From contig JAGZEG010000001.1 in the NCBI GenBank assembly GCA_018368455.1, positions 186,001 to 250,000 of the forward strand: a stretch of 64,000 nt of DNA. Reading direction: 5' to 3'. Each line of letters begins with the position of its first letter. Positions within the stretch are counted from its first letter, which is position 1. The notes under the pieces were generated by a model. That model worked only from the letters and a program-made list of their open reading frames with translations. It had not been told where the DNA came from and did not search any database. Below are positions 1-7,888 of the stretch, in pieces. A program made the translations under genes and the position numbers. The DNA is from Coriobacteriia bacterium. Lineage in GTDB: Bacteria; Actinomycetota; Coriobacteriia; Coriobacteriales; UMGS124.

Positions 1-1070
1 ACGTCGGCGCCGACCTTGGCGAGCTCATTCACGATGTTCGTGACGGCCTTCTCGTTGCCGGGCACGGGCGTCGCCGAGATGATGACGGTGTCGCCTTCCT
101 GGATCTCAAGAGTGCGGTGTTCGCCGGTGATCATGCGCGACAGGGCGGACAGAGGCTCGCCCTGCGATCCCGTGCACAGCACGACGACCTTGTTGTCGGG
201 CAGCTTGTCGATGTCGAACGCGTCGACGAGCTCTTCCTCGGGGATGTCGAGGTAGCCAAGCTCGCGCGAGATGGACGTGTTCGTGACCATGGAGCGGCCC
301 GTGACGACGACCTTGCGATGAGCGGCGCGCGCGGCGTCGCACACCTGCTGCAGGCGATGGACGTGGCTCGAGAACGAGGCGACGAACACGCGGCCCTTCG
401 CACGGCTGATGACGTCGCGCAGCGTCTTGCCGACCTCGGCCTCGGACGGCGTGAAGCCAGGTTTGACGGCGTTGGTCGAGTCGATCATGAGCAGGTCGAC
501 GCCTTTTTCCGCGAAGCGAGTGAGCGCTGCGAAGTCCGTACGACGGCCGTCGATGGGCGTCTCGTCGATCTTGAAGTCGCCCGTGTGCAGCACCGTGCCG
601 GCGGGCGTGGTCACATAGATGCCCATGGCGTCGGGGATGGAGTGGTTCACGGCGAAAAAGTCGATGCCGATCTGTCCGAGCTGCAGGTGGTCTCCGGCGC
701 GAACCTCGCGGAAATTCGGGTTCTTGATGTTGTGCTCCTGCAGCTTGCCCGAGACGAGGCCGAGCGTGAGCTTGCTCGAGAATATGGGCACGCGCGGGTT
801 GAGGTCGGCTAACAGATAGGGCAGGGCTCCCGTGTGGTCCTCGTGGCCGTGCGTGATGATGATGCCGCGCAGCTTGTCCTCGTTTTCGAGGACATACGTG
901 TAGTCGGGCAGCAGCAGGTCGATGCCGGGATGATTGTCGTCAGGGAACATGAGGCCGGCATCATCGAGGATCATGTCGTCACCGTACTCGATGACGGTCA
1001 TGTTCTTGCCGATGCCGTCAAGACCGCCAAGCGGAATGACGCGCAGGGGCGTCGTAGATTTCTTTGCCAT
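1..1070 (-). CDS. rnj: Ribonuclease J (5' part; gene runs off the left edge)
   Basis: The N-terminal ~356 residues of an RNase J-type metallo-beta-lactamase/beta-CASP ribonuclease are visible. This enzyme does 5'-3' exonucleolytic and endonucleolytic mRNA turnover and rRNA maturation in the cytoplasm. The zinc-binding motif HGHEDH lies at residues 74-79, preceded by PLGGLDGIGKNM at 13-24, the typical RNase J opening. The ATG at 1070 has AGAAAGG about 12 nt upstream. The gene lies 112 bp downstream of dapA on the same strand, an arrangement common in Gram-positive bacteria, so the two are probably co-transcribed. The C-terminal part is outside the window. Confidence 0.93.
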   Translation of the reverse strand, partial: MAKKSTTPLRVIPLGGLDGIGKNMTVIEYGDDMILDDAGLMFPDDNHPGIDLLLPDYTYVLENEDKLRGIIITHGHEDHTGALPYLLADLNPRVPIFSSKLTLGLVSGKLQEHNIKNPNFREVRAGDHLQLGQIGIDFFAVNHSIPDAMGIYVTTPAGTVLHTGDFKIDETPIDGRRTDFAALTRFAEKGVDLLMIDSTNAVKPGFTPSEAEVGKTLRDVISRAKGRVFVASFSSHVHRLQQVCDAARAAHRKVVVTGRSMVTNTSISRELGYLDIPEEELVDAFDIDKLPDNKVVVLCTGSQGEPLSALSRMITGEHRTLEIQEGDTVIISATPVPGNEKAVTNIVNELAKVGAD

Positions 1071-1182
1071 GCGTGGGCAAAACCTTTCTATGTCGTTGTG
1101 GCGATCCGCCCGTACCGCCGGCCCGACTCTCGCCCCATGCGGGACTCGCGGCTCTGCAGCGGCGGAGCGGGCGTGCTCGCCG

Positions 1183-2079
1183 TTACCGGACGCCCACCTC
1201 GGACAGGATCTGTGCCAGACGCTCGGACTGCTCGGGCGTTGCGTTTACCAAAGGCAGACGCAGGCCGCCGACAGGCCGACCGACAAGGCGCAGAGCCTCC
1301 TTGACCAGGGTGGGATTCGGGGCCTCGAACAGCCCCTTCATGAGCGGCTCAAGCCGCTCGTGCATACGATGGGCAGTGTCCATGTCGCCGGAAGCCGCCG
1401 CGTTGACCAGCTTGGCCATCTCGGCAGGGGCGACGTTGGACGTTGTGGAGATGACGCCGACGGCGCCGTACTCCATCATTTCGAGCGTACGGTCGTCATT
1501 GCCCGAGTAGAGCGCGAAGCTCTCCGGGACGCCGGCGAGCATGATGCGGTCGTGCGCGGGATTGACGGCCGCCTGCTTCATTGCGCGAATGTTGGGGCAG
1601 GCGTTCGCCAGGCGGACGAGCGTGGACGGTTCCATGTCCACGACGACGCGCCCGGGGATGTTATACACGATGACCGGCACGGGCGCCGCTGCGTCTGCAA
1701 TGGCCTTGAAGTGCTGGAACATGCCCTCTTGAGACGGCTTGTTGTAGTAGGGCACGACAACGAGCAGGCCGTCGACGCCCAAGGCAACGGCCTCGCGCGC
1801 CAGCTCGATCGAGGCGGCCGTGCAGTTTCCGCCGACGTTGGCGATGATGGAACCGCGGCCGGCCGCGACGCGCTTCGCCTCGGCGAACAGGGCGAGCTTG
1901 TCGGGCGTCGAGATGCAGGGCGACTCGCCCGTCGTCCCGCACACGACGAGGGAGTCTGCGCCGTTGGAAAACTGGAACTCTACGAGCTCGGCAAATGTTG
2001 CGAAGTCAACGTTGCCCGCATCGTCGAACGGGGTGACGATGGCGGTGATGAGTCGGCCGAACATCGGCGATTCCTGCAT
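1183..2079 (-). CDS. dapA: 4-hydroxy-tetrahydrodipicolinate synthase
   Basis: 298 aa. It condenses pyruvate with aspartate semialdehyde in the diaminopimelate/lysine pathway. Family landmarks are GTTGES at residues 48-53, the catalytic Tyr in VYNIPGR (Y139) and the Schiff-base Lys at K168 (AMKQA, where GIKEA is usual). The reading frame stays open upstream, but the ATG at 2079 follows a strong GAGGAGG site and fits the family N-terminus. dapB lies about 0.9 kb away on the same strand. The other DHDPS-family gene in the window (9837-10781) differs strongly and sits among sialic-acid genes, so this copy is the likely biosynthetic enzyme. Confidence 0.93.
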   Translation of the reverse strand: MQESPMFGRLITAIVTPFDDAGNVDFATFAELVEFQFSNGADSLVVCGTTGESPCISTPDKLALFAEAKRVAAGRGSIIANVGGNCTAASIELAREAVALGVDGLLVVVPYYNKPSQEGMFQHFKAIADAAAPVPVIVYNIPGRVVVDMEPSTLVRLANACPNIRAMKQAAVNPAHDRIMLAGVPESFALYSGNDDRTLEMMEYGAVGVISTTSNVAPAEMAKLVNAAASGDMDTAHRMHERLEPLMKGLFEAPNPTLVKEALRLVGRPVGGLRLPLVNATPEQSERLAQILSEVGVR

Positions 2080-2323
2080 GGCGAAACCTCCTCGAGCATG
2101 TGGGTCAAGCCGAGGCACGCGAGAAGCGTGCTGGCGAGTCGATGCAATCGTCCAAATGGTACCCCATGACCCACGGCGGTCGTGCTGGGCCGTTCGCGCC
2201 CGCACAATAAGAACGGGCGTGCGACGTTGACGCAGATGCGCGCCTCCGAAGTCCACGTTGCGACGGGCGTGGGACTTACCGTAAACTGTTTATGTCCATG
2301 TCTGCGCGAGAAACGAGGCCCGC

Positions 2324-2764
2324 TTGAAGCGCATCTGCCTGCTTGCCGTCGCCTGGATTGCCTGCGTGCTCGGATTTGTGGGGATCGTCATCCCCGTCCT
2401 GCCCACGACGCCGTTGCTGTTGCTGGCGACGTTCCTGTTCGCCAAGGCGTCCCCGCGCTGTCAGGCGTGGATCGAGAACACGCGCGCCTATAAAAAGTAC
2501 GTCGTGCCGTTCAAGAACGCGGGAGGCATGACGCCTCGCGTGAAGGCGCGCATGCTCATCGTGTCGTACGTCGTGCTGGGCGCCTCCGCCTTTTTCGTGC
2601 GCAAGCCCCTCGTTTGGGCCATCCTGGGCGCCGTCGCGCTGTTCCTGCTCTGGCTCGTCGTGGTGCACCTCCCGACACTCGGCCCCGACGGCATAGCCCG
2701 CAAGCCCTTCTCCGGCACCGTCGTAACCCCGCGCCGCACCCCGGCCGACGACTCAGCCGAGTAG
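2324..2764 (+). CDS. YbaN/DUF454-family small inner-membrane protein
   Basis: 146 aa starting at TTG (2324), with a purine-rich stretch just upstream. The first segment (about residues 4-28, with GIVIPVLPTTPLLLLATFLF) matches the YbaN/DUF454 signature. Two more hydrophobic segments lie at about 78-95 and 100-118. The family is widespread and has no firmly established function. The gene converges on dapB, with one of the 87-nt structured elements between them. No operon partner is visible. Confidence 0.8.
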   Translation: MKRICLLAVAWIACVLGFVGIVIPVLPTTPLLLLATFLFAKASPRCQAWIENTRAYKKYVVPFKNAGGMTPRVKARMLIVSYVVLGASAFFVRKPLVWAILGAVALFLLWLVVVHLPTLGPDGIARKPFSGTVVTPRRTPADDSAE

Positions 2765-2846
2765 AAGCGCCTACCTTACCAGCACGCTCTTTATCACGCT
2801 ACCTTGTAGCCGCGATCTCTCCCCGCGCGACGAGAGACGCCCGCAT

Positions 2847-2933
2847 GGGCTCCGGGCTCCTCCTCTGGCGCAGTTCTGCAGCCGCGTCCTTCGCGGCGAA
2901 GCTGTTTGAGCACAGAGGAGGAGCCCGGAGCCC
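2847..2933 (-). repeat. 87-nt structured element, copy 1 (3' of dapB)
   Basis: Two 21-nt arms (2847-2867 and 2913-2933) are perfect inverted repeats enclosing a 45-nt core. Read on the dapB strand, the core starts TGCTCAAACAGCTTCGCCGC, has a 6-nt variable loop (GAAGGA here) and ends CGCGGCTGCAGAACTGCGC. The core holds three short inverted repeats, so a cloverleaf-like fold closed by the long stem is plausible. It begins 41 nt past the dapB stop. The octamer CCCGCATG occurs directly repeated at 2840-2847 and 2933-2940. The other copies are at 6065-6151 and 6324-6410. Family and function are unknown to me. Confidence 0.85.
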
Positions 2934-2973
2934 CCGCATGACGCCTGCTCGCGCGAAAAGGAGGGGACGCGAC

Positions 2974-3771
2974 CTACAATCCCATCAGGCCTTCCAGCCC
3001 CACCGTGAACCCGTCGGGCAGCTCGGCGATGGAGCGGACGGCGAGCAGGATGCCGGGCATGTAGGCCGTGCGCAGTGTCGAGTCGTGGCGCAGCGTGAGT
3101 GTCTGTCCTGCTGCGGACATGATGACCTCTTGCGACGCCATGTAGCCGTCACCGCGCACCGCATGGATGCGCACGCCGTCGACGTCGCAGCCGCGGGCGC
3201 CCTCACAGCCGGCGATCTCAGTTTCGGAGCCGGGTCCGACGTTGACGGCTCCCTCGCGCCCCTCTGCGATCATGCGTGCCGTCTGAACGGCCGTGCCCGA
3301 GGGGGCATCCTTCTTGCCGTCATGATGCATCTCAATGATCTCGACGTCGGGGAAGAACTTTCCGGCCACCTTCGCGAACTGCATCATGAGCACGGCGCCT
3401 GTCGTGAAGTTCGGCGCAAAGAACAGCTTGGCTCCCTGTGCGGAGCAGCGCTGCCATGTGGCTCGCATGTCCTCGACGCCGACGCCCGTCGTACCGGTGA
3501 CGACATGGACGCCGCGGCTCAACGCGCATTCTGCGTTGGCGAGCAAGGCGTCGGGCTGCGTGAAGTCGACGAGCACGTCGGGGCTCGTCTGGCTGATGAG
3601 CTCGGCAAGGTTGTCCGAGCACGTGAAGTCGCCGTCCGCGCAGCTGACGACCTGCCCGGCGTGCTGGGGCGCGAAGCATCCGACGACCTGCATGTCCTGC
3701 GAGCCGGCGACGGCGTCGACGATGCACGTACCCATGCGGCCCTTGGCGCCCGACACGATGACCCTGATCAT
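2974..3771 (-). CDS. dapB: 4-hydroxy-tetrahydrodipicolinate reductase
   Basis: 265 aa, the usual length. It reduces the DapA product using NAD(P)H in lysine/DAP synthesis. The nucleotide-binding motif GAKGRMG is at residues 8-14. The signature EMHHDGKKDAPSGTA (147-161) supplies the catalytic His and Lys residues. The ATG at 3771 is the first in frame that keeps the Rossmann beta strand at the very N-terminus. It converges with the YbaN-like gene. A divergent promoter-like motif for the CPBP gene lies just upstream. Confidence 0.95.
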   Translation of the reverse strand: MIRVIVSGAKGRMGTCIVDAVAGSQDMQVVGCFAPQHAGQVVSCADGDFTCSDNLAELISQTSPDVLVDFTQPDALLANAECALSRGVHVVTGTTGVGVEDMRATWQRCSAQGAKLFFAPNFTTGAVLMMQFAKVAGKFFPDVEIIEMHHDGKKDAPSGTAVQTARMIAEGREGAVNVGPGSETEIAGCEGARGCDVDGVRIHAVRGDGYMASQEVIMSAAGQTLTLRHDSTLRTAYMPGILLAVRSIAELPDGFTVGLEGLMGL

Positions 3772-3834
3772 GGCATGCTCCTTTTCGGCTGAGATCGTTT
3801 GGCATAGATCGTGCGACAGCTTAGCGCACGACGC

Positions 3835-3845
3835 TTCGCTACAAT
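3835..3845 (+). promoter_or_regulatory. Candidate promoter (TTCGCTACAAT) for the CPBP protease gene
   Basis: TTCGCTACAAT contains a good -10 hexamer (TACAAT) 107 nt before the start codon at 3953. The same 11-mer occurs before nagB (5202-5212). No convincing -35 box is visible. Confidence 0.4.
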
Positions 3846-3952
3846 CGGGGACGCAGTGATAGTGAGGAAATAACGGGCCGATGGCCGGGGATATGCCGTC
3901 GGGTGACCCCTAGAAGCGGTGGCGCGTCCGGCGGAGAGAAACGAGGGGGCGG

Positions 3953-4867
3953 ATGGCGCGAGGCGTTTTCGATGGGCAAACGACCCTGTCGAAGCTCGTG
4001 GTTGCATACGTCGTACTGACGTATGCGGGGACGTGGGCCTGTTGGGGGCTCTCTGCCCTGCTTTTGTATGCTGTCGTGCCTGCGCTGGGAGGCCTTGAGG
4101 CAGGTGGCCTCTCGGGGCTGTTGCATGCCTGTTCGGGCGCCCTGCGTCTGCTGGGAACGCTCTGTCCAGCCCTCGCGGCGTATGCGCTGCTCCCGCTTGT
4201 CCGCTCGTGCGGGCTGGCGGGCGTCGGTGCCGGACGGGCTGAGACGGATCTACCTGACAAACGAGCCGGCTTCTGGGCGTTCGCGTTCGGGGCGCGCGCC
4301 TCTCTGGGTGGCTGGCTGCTGTTTGCGGCTCTCGTCGTGTGGCGCTGGGTGATGTTTCACTCGGCGCTCGGCTTTCCTGAGACGCCGACTGCCGCGCTGA
4401 CGAGTTTTGCGACGTCGCTGCCAGCGCTTCTTCTGGGTGGCGGCTTTGAGGAGATAGGCTGGCGCGGCGTGCTGCAGCCGGCGCTCGTGCGGTTGCTTTT
4501 GGGGGGGACGCACGACGGCTCGGGGCGTCGCGTTGTTGCGGAGGTGATTGCTCCCCTTTTCGTCGGCGTCATCTGGGCCTGCTGGCACTTACCCCTCTTC
4601 GCGATGCCCGATGCCTACCAGCATGGTATTCCGTTCCTGCCGTTCGTGGGCATCGCCGTCGCGTTGAGCTACTCGCTGGGCGCCCTGCGTGCCCTGACGG
4701 GTGGCTCCCTCGCATGTGTTCTCGCGCATGCGTGGTACAACGCGATGCTCGTGGCTCCGCTCGTTCCCAACGCGGCGTTTGGGGCGCTGCTCGCGGTGGA
4801 GGCGCTGGCGTGCGCAGCCGTTCTCGTATGGCGAACCGTCCGTGGTCCGTCGGCGAGGCAGTGCTGA
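3953..4867 (+). CDS. CPBP-family intramembrane metalloprotease
   Basis: 304 aa polytopic membrane protein. The CPBP (Abi/CAAX-protease) motifs are present: EEIGWRG at residues 166-172, a Trp-His pair in IWACWHLP (W211, H212) and a later His in LAHAWYN (H259). Roughly seven to eight hydrophobic segments are seen. Family roles include CAAX-type proteolysis and bacteriocin self-immunity, but the substrate cannot be read from sequence. It stands alone between dapB and nagB with its own promoter-like motif, so no partner is implied. Confidence 0.87.
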   Translation: MARGVFDGQTTLSKLVVAYVVLTYAGTWACWGLSALLLYAVVPALGGLEAGGLSGLLHACSGALRLLGTLCPALAAYALLPLVRSCGLAGVGAGRAETDLPDKRAGFWAFAFGARASLGGWLLFAALVVWRWVMFHSALGFPETPTAALTSFATSLPALLLGGGFEEIGWRGVLQPALVRLLLGGTHDGSGRRVVAEVIAPLFVGVIWACWHLPLFAMPDAYQHGIPFLPFVGIAVALSYSLGALRALTGGSLACVLAHAWYNAMLVAPLVPNAAFGALLAVEALACAAVLVWRTVRGPSARQC

Positions 4868-5294
4868 GGCGCGTCTGTTCGGACGGTGGCCTTTTGTGGG
4901 CAAAAAGCCGAGCTGTGTATGGGGTGCTTTCTGTGTTGCGGCTAGCTTGCAGGTAAAAACGCAGGTAGAAGGCTTCCCTTCTTGTGGCGTATCGTAAGAC
5001 TTTTCAGAGGGGCCATGCACGACTCGGCTATTTGGCCGCCCAGGGCCTCTGCTCGTACGGAGAGCAGCCGGGGATGGCGCGCCGTGCGATATGTTCTGGA
5101 TGCGGTAGCCCTGCTGAATCGAATGACTTCTTTGGACGTGTTCTCGTCTGGCCTGCTGTTTCGGTGCGCCGATGGGACGGTTTGCGCGCGTGGCCTGCAC
5201 GTTCGCTACAATGAAGACGTCTGCGACGCCTCGCTCGGCGCGTATGCCTGGCAAGGCGCCTGTCCCTTACCTCTTTTCGAAAGGTAGACGTCCC
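4868..5294. other. Intergenic stretch before nagB
   Basis: 427 bp with no convincing gene. Open frames here lack family features and a ribosome site. It contains a short inverted repeat around 4887-4907 (GGCCTTTTG / CAAAAAGCC) just after the CPBP gene, which may act as a weak terminator. The nagB promoter candidate is at 5182-5212. Confidence 0.5.
5182..5212 (+). promoter_or_regulatory. Candidate nagB promoter
   Basis: A -10 hexamer TACAAT lies at 5207-5212 within TTCGCTACAAT. A possible -35 (TTGCGC, 5182-5187) is spaced 19 nt, slightly long. It lies 83 nt before the nagB ATG, leaving a leader of about 75 nt. Confidence 0.45.
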
Positions 5295-6020
5295 ATGGAA
5301 CTGATCGTCGCGAAGTCCTACGAAGAGATGAGTCGCCTTGCGGCCGACGTGCTCGCCTCGTGCGTCATTGCCAAGCCGAACTGCGTGCTCGGCCTCGCCA
5401 CGGGCACGACGCCCATCGGCCTGTACACCGAGCTCGTGAACGACTATAAGGCTGGTAAGCTCAGCTTCAAGGACGTGACGACGTTCAACCTCGACGAGTA
5501 TGTCGGCCTTGAGGGGACGCACCCGCAGAGCTATCGTTGGTTCATGCGGCATCATCTGTTCGACCACATCGACATCGACATCGCAAAGACGCACACGCCT
5601 GACGTCGCCTGCGCCGACGAGGCTGAGGCGTCTGCCGCATACGAAAAGGCCATCGAGCAGGCGGGCGGCGTGGATATCCAGCTGCTCGGCATCGGCAACA
5701 ACGGCCACATCGGCTTCAACGAGCCGTGCGACGAGTTTGCGCGCGTGACGCACACCGTAACGCTGACGCAGAGCACGCGCGAGGCAAACAGCCGCCTGTT
5801 CGACTCCATCGACGAGGTCCCGACGCACGCTCGCACCATGGGCATCGGCACGATCATGCGCGCCCGCAAGCTGCTGCTCGTCGCCAACGGCCCGGCGAAG
5901 GCATCCATCGTGAAGCAGGCGCTCTACGGCCCCGTGACGCCGCAGGTCCCCGCCTCCATCCTTCAGTTCCATCCCGACGTCACGGTGATCGTCGATCCCG
6001 AGGCCGCCGCGGAGCTCTAG
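5295..6020 (+). CDS. nagB: Glucosamine-6-phosphate deaminase
   Basis: 241 aa. It isomerises and deaminates glucosamine-6-P to fructose-6-P and ammonia, the exit step of amino-sugar and sialate catabolism. Motifs: GLATGTTP (33-40), NLDEY (65-69, catalytic Asp) and GIGNNGHIGFNEP (132-144, with catalytic His138; Asn at the second Asp position is also common in Gram-positive NagB). The ATG at 5295 has GAAAGG about 9 nt upstream; an upstream extension of the frame is ignored. It converges with nagA, and two 87-nt elements lie between the two stop codons. Confidence 0.95.
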   Translation: MELIVAKSYEEMSRLAADVLASCVIAKPNCVLGLATGTTPIGLYTELVNDYKAGKLSFKDVTTFNLDEYVGLEGTHPQSYRWFMRHHLFDHIDIDIAKTHTPDVACADEAEASAAYEKAIEQAGGVDIQLLGIGNNGHIGFNEPCDEFARVTHTVTLTQSTREANSRLFDSIDEVPTHARTMGIGTIMRARKLLLVANGPAKASIVKQALYGPVTPQVPASILQFHPDVTVIVDPEAAAEL

Positions 6021-6064
6021 GGACGTTTCTTTCGCGGCGCCTTGCCTGGGGGCGTCGCGTTGTC

Positions 6065-6151
6065 GGGCCGGGCATCATTACTCTGTGCTCAAACAGCTTC
6101 GCCGCCAAGGGCGCGGCTGCAGAACTGCGCCAGAGCAATGATGCCCGGCCC
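6065..6151 (+). repeat. 87-nt structured element, copy 2 (3' of nagB)
   Basis: It has the same architecture as copies 1 and 3, in nagB orientation, beginning 45 nt after the nagB stop. The arms (6065-6085 and 6131-6151) pair at 20 of 21 positions, with one A/C mismatch. Their sequence is unrelated to the other copies apart from GGGC at the outer end and CTG at the inner end. The 45-nt core (6086-6130) differs from copy 1 only in the central loop, which is CAAGGG here. The 3' arm is followed by TTTT, as in an intrinsic terminator. Confidence 0.85.
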
Positions 6152-6228
6152 TTTTGTATGCGCCCCAAGCTCGGCGCCGGAGCGAGCGAACTGGGAGCGC
6201 GGCCGGCCTCGCATCTTTGGCTAGAAGA

Positions 6229-6270
6229 AGGGCAGGACCTTCCGAGCGCGAGGTCTTGTCCTTTCTTTTT
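6229..6270 (+). terminator. Intrinsic terminator of nagB
   Basis: A 12-nt stem (AGGGCAGGACCT with AGGTCTTGTCCT, two G-U pairs) and an 8-10 nt loop are followed by TTCTTTTTG. It is separate from, and downstream of, element copy 2. Confidence 0.8.
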
Positions 6271-6323
6271 GTTCTCTTCCTAGCCTTGCGCGCCGCCTGC
6301 TGAGGGGCCCGACGCGCACGCAA

Positions 6324-6410
6324 GGGCTCGCCCCTATTGTCCTGGCGCAGTTCTGCAGCCGCGTTCTAAGCGGCGAAGCTGTTTGAGCACAGGACAATAG
6401 GGGCGAGCCC
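6324..6410 (-). repeat. 87-nt structured element, copy 3 (3' of nagA)
   Basis: It lies on the nagA strand, beginning 22 nt after the nagA stop. The arms 6324-6344 and 6390-6410 are perfect 21-nt inverted repeats with a third, different sequence. The 45-nt core (6345-6389) is again invariant outside the six-base central loop (TTAGAA here). The 3' arm is followed by TTGCG on the nagA strand. Confidence 0.85.
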
Positions 6411-6431
6411 CCAGGAGGACTATCCCGGCCC

Positions 6432-7688
6432 CTACCTCAAAAGGCGACCGCGCATCACCACGTGGCGCACCTCGAGCGTGTGCTGGTCGAGCAGGACGGC
6501 GTCGGCGATGCGGCCGGGTGCGATGGACCCGCGCTCGGCGGAGAGCCCCAAAGCGCGCACCGGGTTGACGCAGGCGGCTTTCACGGCGCTGGCTAGCGGG
6601 ATTCCCATGTCGAGCACGGCCGTGCGCAGGCACGTCATGAGGTCGCTGACTGAGCCGGCGAGCGTTCCGTCGGGCAGCGTCGCGCGCGGGCCGTTGACGG
6701 TGAACATCTGACCGCCGAGCTCATAGGTGCCGTCGCTCAGGCCGCAGCAGCGCAGGGAGTCGCTGATCATCACGATGCGGTCGTCGCCGAACATCTCGAA
6801 CGCGAGGCGCACCATGGCGGGATGGACGTGGACGCCGTCGCAGATGAGCTCCGCCGTGACATCGTCACGCTCCGCACCGGCGGCGATGGGGCCGGGCTTG
6901 CGGTGGTGCAGCGAGGGCATCGCGTTGAATAGGTGCGTCATGTGGCGCGCGCCCGCATCAAACGCGGCGGCGGCACAGACGTAGTCGGCGCACGTGTGGG
7001 CAAGCGAGACGCGCACCTCTTCGCTCGCCTTCGCGATAAACGAGAGGTTGCCGGGCTCCTCCGGCGCGACGTCAACGAGCTTGATGAGCCCGTTCGCGCT
7101 GTCCTGCAGCTCGTGGAACTCCTCGAGGCTCGCAGGGCGGACGTATGCGGGGTTCTGTGCGCCGACCTTGCCCGGCGATATGTAGGGCCCCTCCATGTTG
7201 ATTCCGACGAGCTGCGCCTCGCTTGCCGAAGGAGCGAATGCGGCTGCGTTGGCCAAGGCGGGAAGCAGGTGCTCCTTGGGCAGCGTCATCGTGGCAGGGC
7301 AGATGGTCGTGACGCCGCGCGACGCCTCGTAGGCGGCAATGGCACGCAGGCCGTCGGCGTCTGCGTCGCACAGGTCGTGGCCCTGGCAGCCGTGAAAGTG
7401 CACGTCGAGCAGGCCGGGGATGACGTAGCAGTCGGTGGCGTCAAGGTCGATCCCAGGCTCCGCATGCGAGTCAGCCTGCATGAGGGTCGCGACGCGCTCG
7501 GCCTCGCCTGTCTCCGTGTCACAACGCCCCTGCGCACGCGTGACAGTGCCGAACCTCCTGCCCTGTATGGCGACGGATGCGGGGCGAAATGCTCCCCCGT
7601 CGAACATAAGACCGCCCGTGATACTCGTTACCTGGGCCGGATCTGCACCACTTGCCATCGACTGTGGTGCCTGCATGTCATTGGCCAT
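6432..7688 (-). CDS. nagA: N-acetylglucosamine-6-phosphate deacetylase
   Basis: 418 aa amidohydrolase. It converts GlcNAc-6-P to GlcN-6-P for NagB. The metal and catalytic motifs are DVHFHG (H97, H99), the metal-ligand Glu in MEGPY (E166), H231, H252 in MTHLFNAM, and the catalytic Asp at D310 (SDS). The frame stays open far upstream, but the ATG at 7688 follows AAAGGAG, and the extension would overlap nanE. A GC-rich hairpin (7710-7741) precedes the ribosome site. It is the last gene of the leftward nan/nag series and has its own terminator-separated leader. Confidence 0.94.
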   Translation of the reverse strand: MANDMQAPQSMASGADPAQVTSITGGLMFDGGAFRPASVAIQGRRFGTVTRAQGRCDTETGEAERVATLMQADSHAEPGIDLDATDCYVIPGLLDVHFHGCQGHDLCDADADGLRAIAAYEASRGVTTICPATMTLPKEHLLPALANAAAFAPSASEAQLVGINMEGPYISPGKVGAQNPAYVRPASLEEFHELQDSANGLIKLVDVAPEEPGNLSFIAKASEEVRVSLAHTCADYVCAAAAFDAGARHMTHLFNAMPSLHHRKPGPIAAGAERDDVTAELICDGVHVHPAMVRLAFEMFGDDRIVMISDSLRCCGLSDGTYELGGQMFTVNGPRATLPDGTLAGSVSDLMTCLRTAVLDMGIPLASAVKAACVNPVRALGLSAERGSIAPGRIADAVLLDQHTLEVRHVVMRGRLLR

Positions 7689-7709
7689 AAAACGCTCCTT
7701 TGGGTTTGC

Positions 7710-7741
7710 GACGCCGCAGCGTGCGGAGGGGATGCGGCGTC
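7710..7741 (-). promoter_or_regulatory. Leader hairpin upstream of nagA
   Basis: Nine-nt perfect arms (GACGCCGCA / TGCGGCGTC) end 8 nt before the nagA ribosome site. It could protect a processed 5' end or modulate translation. TATATAC, a -10-like sequence, lies a little further upstream at about 7754-7760. Confidence 0.45.
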
Positions 7742-7821
7742 GTCTTGCTTGCGGTATATAGTCACGCGGCCAGTCTATCCGGATGTGAGTTGAACAGGCG
7801 GCGCGACAAAACAGCGCCCAA

Positions 7822-7857
7822 AGAAAAAGCTCGCCCTCGTCTTGCGAGGAGCGAGCT
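7822..7857 (-). terminator. Intrinsic terminator after nanE
   Basis: AGCTCGC...GCGAGCT stem (7828-7857) with an inner CTCG/CGAG stem, followed on the leftward strand by TTTTTCTTT. It separates nanE from nagA, so nagA needs read-through or its own promoter. Confidence 0.8.
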
Positions 7858-7888
7858 CCGGACAAGCCTGTGTGCGGTAAGGCGCCTG

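Larger units (their letters stand above)
6021..6431. other. Convergent nagB/nagA intergenic region
   Basis: 411 bp between two stop codons. In order it holds structured element copy 2 (6065-6151), a conventional terminator for nagB (6229-6270) and element copy 3 (6324-6410). No protein-coding signal is present. Confidence 0.8.

Noticed and set aside
4982..5287. Possible small gene upstream of nagB
   Set aside because: No ribosome site, no recognisable domain and it overlaps the nagB promoter and start.
2847..6410. 87-nt elements as integron attC sites
   Set aside because: They lack the RYYYAAC/GTTRRRY core sites and there is no integrase or cassette array; attC sites also lack an invariant central core.
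2847..6410. 87-nt elements as ordinary MITEs or REP sequences
   Set aside because: MITEs and REPs keep their termini conserved; here the arms differ in every copy while the centre is fixed, and only one copy shows a possible target duplication.
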